A stretch of 64,000 bases of DNA from Arctopsyche grandis (taxonomy: Eukaryota > Arthropoda > Insecta > Trichoptera > Hydropsychidae): assembly GCF_051622035.1 (NCBI RefSeq), contig NC_135356.1, forward strand, positions 13,006,079 to 13,070,078, in the 5' to 3' direction. The notes under the pieces were generated by a model. The model searched no databases, had not been told where the DNA came from, and saw only the letters and a list, made by a program, of their open reading frames with translations. Made by a program: the position numbers and the translations under genes. Below, piece after piece: positions 59,300 through 64,000 of this stretch; within the stretch, counting starts at the first letter, position 1, and the number at the start of each line of letters is the position of its first letter.

Positions 59300-59475
59300 A
59301 TAAATCTTATGGATCGTGATATCGAAAGGCAAAGGAGAGCAATTTGTGTAAGGGCAAATATGCCAGCAAGATGGTTTTACCACCTCAGTACAGAGGTAAA
59401 GAGACAATTATCTATGTCCTTTTGTACTAGTCTATGTACTGGTGAACTATGGACGAGATACAATCGGCAGACAAC
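59300..59475 (+). pseudogene. LINE reverse-transcriptase fragment (C-terminal region)
   Basis: The frame from 59309 reads DRDIERQRRAICVRANMPAR then FYHLSTEVKRQLSMSFCTSL and CTGELWTRY. This matches the region after the RT domain in many arthropod LINEs (DIxRQxRxxxxxxNxLxRxF...FxxxCTPLYxxxLW). Only about 55 codons remain. Confidence 0.65.
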
Positions 59476-60106
59476 GAAGACGATAAAGGGTTACATTTCT
59501 CTGGTTGCAGTGCGTCACAGATGTTTATAGAAAATTCCTCAGGAAATTCGTGCCTTAGGACGCGCCTCAGGAAATTCATTTACGAGAGCGGCCGCCCTAC
59601 GCCGTCGTGTATTTTTTCGTCATTTTTTTTTGCTTGCTGTCGCGTCTTCTTATTTCCTCTCATCTCTGTATGTTCGGTGGATGGAGCTACTTTACCGACT
59701 GCCACATACATATGTACATACAGCCATATGGACACATTCATGTAGCGTAGACGTAACAGCAAGTAACAGCAGTAGCTAAAAAAATATATTAATACCATAG
59801 AGCAGCCCATGTTACCGTAACGTATCAAACGAAACAGGTTTTCTTTGGTCACTGTGAAAATATTCACGCACGACGTGACTTGTCTGAACGTGCCAAAACG
59901 TGCGTTGCTGTATAGTCTAAATAGAAACCGCCATTTACGTGAGTTGCTATGCTATGTTGTAGCCGTGAACTGCTGGATAGTATGAATAGACCTTAAATGA
60001 GTTTTCTCAAGGTTGAGATCCATTTCATGAGAAATTTTGGACCAGATGTAGAGGAAATGAAAAGTTTCGGCAAAATCTTTTGTCTATTTTTTGAGAAAAG
60101 TCAACA

Positions 60107-60290
60107 AATATGTATGTAAGTAAGTATGTATGTAAGTATGTAAGTATGTAAGTAAGTATATAAGTATGTAAGTATGTAAGTATGTAAGTATGTAAGTATG
60201 TAAGTATGTAAGTATGTAATTTTGTAAGTATGTAAGTATGTAAGTAAGTATGTAACTTATGTAAGTATGTATGTAAGTATATAACTTCGT
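60107..60290. repeat. (GTAAGTAT)n microsatellite/minisatellite
   Basis: Repeating GTAAGTAT units over about 180 bp with small length changes, adjoining a Helitron-like end on the right. Confidence 0.95.
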
Positions 60291-60445
60291 AAACAAAATG
60301 AAGTTTCTATGACGACAATTCAATTGGTTGAATATTATATTTTTTTCGATTCAAATAAATTTAATAAAAAACAAATGAATATTTACTTTTAGATTCGCCA
60401 TGTTTACGCTCTTTATATAAAAATACTGAGCGAAGCTGGGTAAAA
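60290..60445 (+). mobile_element. Partial Helitron-like element (GAGCGAAGCC family)
   Basis: Contains GTTTCTATGACGA, TCGATTCAAATAAA, GCCATGTTTACGCTC and TACTGAGCGAAGCTGGG. The CTAG terminus is lost, and a short AATACAATAAAGTA duplication follows. Confidence 0.45.
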
Positions 60446-60449
60446 TACA

Positions 60450-61860
60450 ATAAAGTATTTTACTATATACAATAAAGTATATAGTAAACTAGTATACAAT
60501 AAAGACGAACTCATTCTCCACATCGAATTTCATTGAATTTTCTGTATTTTGTATAAGCATTATATTTAGATTTTATTGCAATCGCATGATAATAGTGACG
60601 CGTGCGTGATTAGGTTTTATGACTTGGATCGAATTAAAATCAGACTATATGTATGTATGTATGCCAGAAAGTTACCAACGCATTTGTTTACAATCTGGTG
60701 TGTTTATTGGCCACTCAGTCCATTTTACAAATCGACTTTAACTCGATCCAGCGCGCGACGACTGACTTGCAATCTCTTCGTATGTATATAACAGCGATTC
60801 CCGACCGGGAGAAGTACATACATATGTATGTATGTATGTACATACATGAAGATATTTATTATTTTCATCTATTTTGTAAATAGCTGCTTTGGACGGTTTC
60901 CTATATTTTTTTATTTTTATTTTTTTATTTTATTTTATTAATTGAAAAATCAACAGACAGGATGTACAGAGATAGGTATAAAAAACACAAAAAGTAAATA
61001 AATTTATTTGTTTATGTCAAATATGTTCTACATATGTATGTACAGTTCGTATTTATACTTGATGATGTTCAAAAATAAATTGATTAGATTTAAAGCATAA
61101 GAGGAGAGGGGGATATGGATTCAATTTTCGGAAGATTTTTGATTCTTGAGTTCGGAAGATTTTGGTCAAGTCATAAATGGTTAGGAGTCACTTTATTGTG
61201 TGATATACCTGTGTACAATTGGCATATTAATAGTCGGCGTACCTGTTCCATTCCAATCGACTGTAAACACAATTATGAACTGCTAGAATAATTATAGGCG
61301 GGTAATAATTAATGATGATGATGACGATTAGGGTTGAATTTCTGCTCCGAACATTCGTTTCGGTTAAAATTTAATTGGTTCGCGTACAAGTCAATGGAGA
61401 CTTTCGACAAGTGATAAAAGTTCGTCTGTATTTATTAGAACGGTCTATACTTGTATGGGGATATATGTAATTAAGAATTTTTAATATCAATTAGATATAC
61501 ATACATATAATACTAGGGTGTACAATGGTTCTCTTTTCAAGAGAACATATCCTATCTTTTGCCTAAATTCTTTTGTTTTCTATCTTTTGTCAAATATGCT
61601 CAAAATGTTCCTATTTTTATCTAGCCAACTCTTAAATATTCTTTTATAATAAAATAGTATCGTGGATAGTATAAAATAGTATAGTGGATAGTATAAATAC
61701 AGTATAATATAGTAAAATGTATGATAAAATAAAATAGCAAGTATGTATTTATAATAAAATCATATAATGAAGATAATACGTAAAATTTGCAAAAAGTTTG
61801 TATGGATGTATGTATATACATATGTGATATAAGAGGCAACTAAAATTCATATTAAATTCA
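60450..61860. other. No gene seen
   Basis: AT-rich with short TATG and ATAGTATA runs. No credible frame. Confidence 0.5.
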
Positions 61861-61878
61861 AATGAAATTTATATAAAA

Positions 61879-62353
<475 letters not shown>

Positions 62354-62359
62354 GATGCA

Positions 62360-63220
62360 AATCTAGTTAAATATTTTTGACATACACATAATACATATGT
62401 TGCAACTCTCAAAGTTTGACAATATCATTAATTTTTCACTATATGGCTCTTTGTTTGAAAATTTTTCCGGACCACTACACTATGTAGATTAAAACGTTTC
62501 GTTTTACAATTGATCTAGTTCAAAAAGTTGAATACAGGCCTATTACATCACCTCTCCGTGACGAATTAAAGACTTTGTAAATAGCTTAAATTTTGAAATT
62601 ATCATTCATTATAATTTAATTTCATGCTTTTAAGTACATGTAGCCCATTAATGAAGCATCGGTATGCTGAGCTTGATCCGAACAACCTTGTGCACTATCT
62701 ATCAAATGAATAAATCACCATCGAGGACATATTTTGAAAGCCATAATGCCTATTTTCATCACAATGGATTCAACATTTACACTCGGCAAATGTTCGAGTG
62801 CACTTGTGACGTGAATGCTTGCTTGTCGGTACTTATTCGAGTTCCCTCTCGTTCTAATAATACATTTACAATAGGTTTCATGTATCGTATGAGAGTGCTA
62901 ACGTTTCGTCCACGAGACAGGTCAAATTGTGATGTTGCCAAATTTGCGGCTCAACTTTTGACATGAACCGAACGAAGGTCACTTGGGTCGTCAAGCTTGA
63001 TTTCTTGTATCACAATACATATGTAATTATCGAATGCCTTCGTGAAATTTTCGAATTTGTATAATCTTAATAGCGATTTTAAGTTTGAAAAGAGATGAAC
63101 GAAATCTGACGGCTGCAAGTCGAAATGTTAGTACTCTTACCTTACCGCGTTACTGTTCAAACGTGTATCGGCTGTGTGATTAAGCGAATTTTGTTTTTGT
63201 TGCTATTTATATTGCATTAA
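62360..63220. other. No supported gene
   Basis: A 100-codon plus-strand frame at 62664-62966 is less AT-biased than its neighbours (Cys-containing FECTCDVNACLSVL), but I recognise no family and see no splice context. Confidence 0.3.
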
Positions 63221-63227
63221 TACGCAT

Positions 63228-63306
63228 ATGAAGTCACGAGTTAGGAAGCTCAAGAAACCACCGCTATCGATCACCATCAAACCTATGGGCGAAAACACAC
63301 TGAGTG
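63228..63306 (+). CDS. Possible first coding exon, unidentified gene
   Basis: ATG at 63228 begins 26 codons (MKSRVRKLKKPPLSITIKPM then GENTLS), followed by a near-ideal donor G-GTACGT at 63307. The basic, varied codon content contrasts with the AT-rich surroundings. A repeat of the R-A family begins within or just after it (about 63290), so part could be repeat-derived. Any downstream exon lies outside the window. Confidence 0.3.
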
Positions 63307-63394
63307 GTACGTAGTATGTGTTTTTTTTAAATACTTTTAAACACGCAAAAAAAACCAGCACCCCTATCCCATATACATGGTACACAGTCCTAAA

Positions 63395-63500
63395 AATCAC
63401 CCACTGGAGTGTTTTCGGTCGTATTTTATCCTTTTATTTATCCTCGATTGACAGTGATCGATAACGGTGAATCCCATATTTGAAGAAATGTAGGAGAAAC
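63395..63500 (+). repeat. Dispersed repeat R-A, copy 3
   Basis: CACTGGAGTGTTTTCGG ... CAGTGATCGATAACGGTGAA ... TTTGAAGAAATGTAGGAG, the most complete match to copy 1 at 28625. Confidence 0.55.
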
Positions 63501-64000
63501 ATATGCACTTTGTACGTGCAACTACACCCGAATTCGATTTGGGGAACACCCACAACATCGGTCTGTCCGTCCTTAATAAAAAATATTTTCTGGTTTTAGC
63601 AATTTGACTCCTTTGATGCTATTATTTTTAAATAAAATTAACATCCCTGTTGGCAGCTAAATAATGTCTTGCTTAGAGAAAATAGTATTTGGTTAACAGT
63701 AATTTCATACAAAAATATTATCAATGAACGGGCATAGCAGGTACTTATGTATATACCATAAATATTCATTACGATAACAATTTCTTGATTGGTATTCGTC
63801 CTATATTAATCGAAAAAAATGGTTCACGCCCAAAATATAAACAGTTCGCGAGGCGTACACAGCTGTACATAGATGATAACGATTATGATGATTCTTAGAT
63901 AAGGGGGAATTATTATTTTCCTTACACTTTATAACCATATGAATTTTTACATAATTTCTAAACTTAAAAAAAACCTTGTCCTTGTGAATTTTTTTCTTTA

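Noticed and set aside
59309-59530. A host gene encoding a 73-residue protein
   Set aside because: The sequence matches the C-terminal region of arthropod LINE proteins.
60084-60323. Leu-Thr-Tyr repeat frame on the minus strand
   Set aside because: Translation of the GTAAGTAT microsatellite.

Overview
The window is AT-rich eukaryotic DNA, most likely from a holometabolous insect. The evidence is split genes with GT-AG introns (as short as 72 nt), an insect-type acid lipase family with signal peptides, and abundant RTE and Jockey/CR1-like LINEs, tRNA-derived SINEs, hAT, Tc1 and Helitron-like elements. The order cannot be fixed from this sequence. A TCAGG array at 40.2 kb matches the beetle telomere unit but is interstitial and not diagnostic.

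Region 1 (0-24.5 kb) is a tandem array of three minus-strand lipase genes, each with five coding exons and identical splice phases: A (420-2942), B (13196-17529) and C (20196-23058). A and C read as complete secreted acid (gastric/lysosomal-type, 'lipase 3-like') lipases of 414 and 421 residues. B is intact from exon 2 on, but its start codon is mutated and its signal-peptide exon is partly deleted, so it is probably dying. The duplicated unit includes a TATA box close to the ATG and a poly(A) signal ten bases past the stop. In A that signal is displaced by a 315-bp insertion. Between A and B sit a full-length RTE retrotransposon with an intact 985-codon endonuclease/RT ORF (8194-11877), a 5'-truncated sister copy (3303-4641) and a Jockey/CR1-like LINE. 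The B and C introns carry a truncated LINE and Helitron-like elements. A decayed hAT transposase lies upstream of B.

Region 2 (24.5-37 kb) is mobile-element debris with no convincing host gene: a SINE, a Tc1-like pseudogene, several fold-back elements (one flanked by a 9-bp duplication, one by TTAA), hairpins, a GC-rich minisatellite island and Helitron-like elements.

Region 3 (37.4-42 kb) holds the best non-lipase host-gene candidate: a GC- and CpG-rich promoter/5'UTR-like block (37.49-37.91 kb) and a plus-strand first coding exon (ATG 41873, donor after 41967). The rest of that gene is not identified here.

Region 4 (42-64 kb) is mostly intron-like or intergenic sequence with LINE fragments (43.7, 53.2, 59.3 kb), a ZBED5-type hAT pseudogene (52.2-53.2 kb), SINEs (55.3-59.0 kb), nested Helitron-like elements, and long AT, CA and GTAT microsatellites. 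Two further weak first-exon candidates are at 54655 and 63228.

The only visible functional theme is the lipase cluster, presumably secreted enzymes for dietary or extracellular lipid hydrolysis. I found no convincing new multi-gene system. The most unusual points are the altered nucleophile elbow shared by all three lipases, the inverted-repeat elements with recognisable target duplications, and the apparently complete RTE element.
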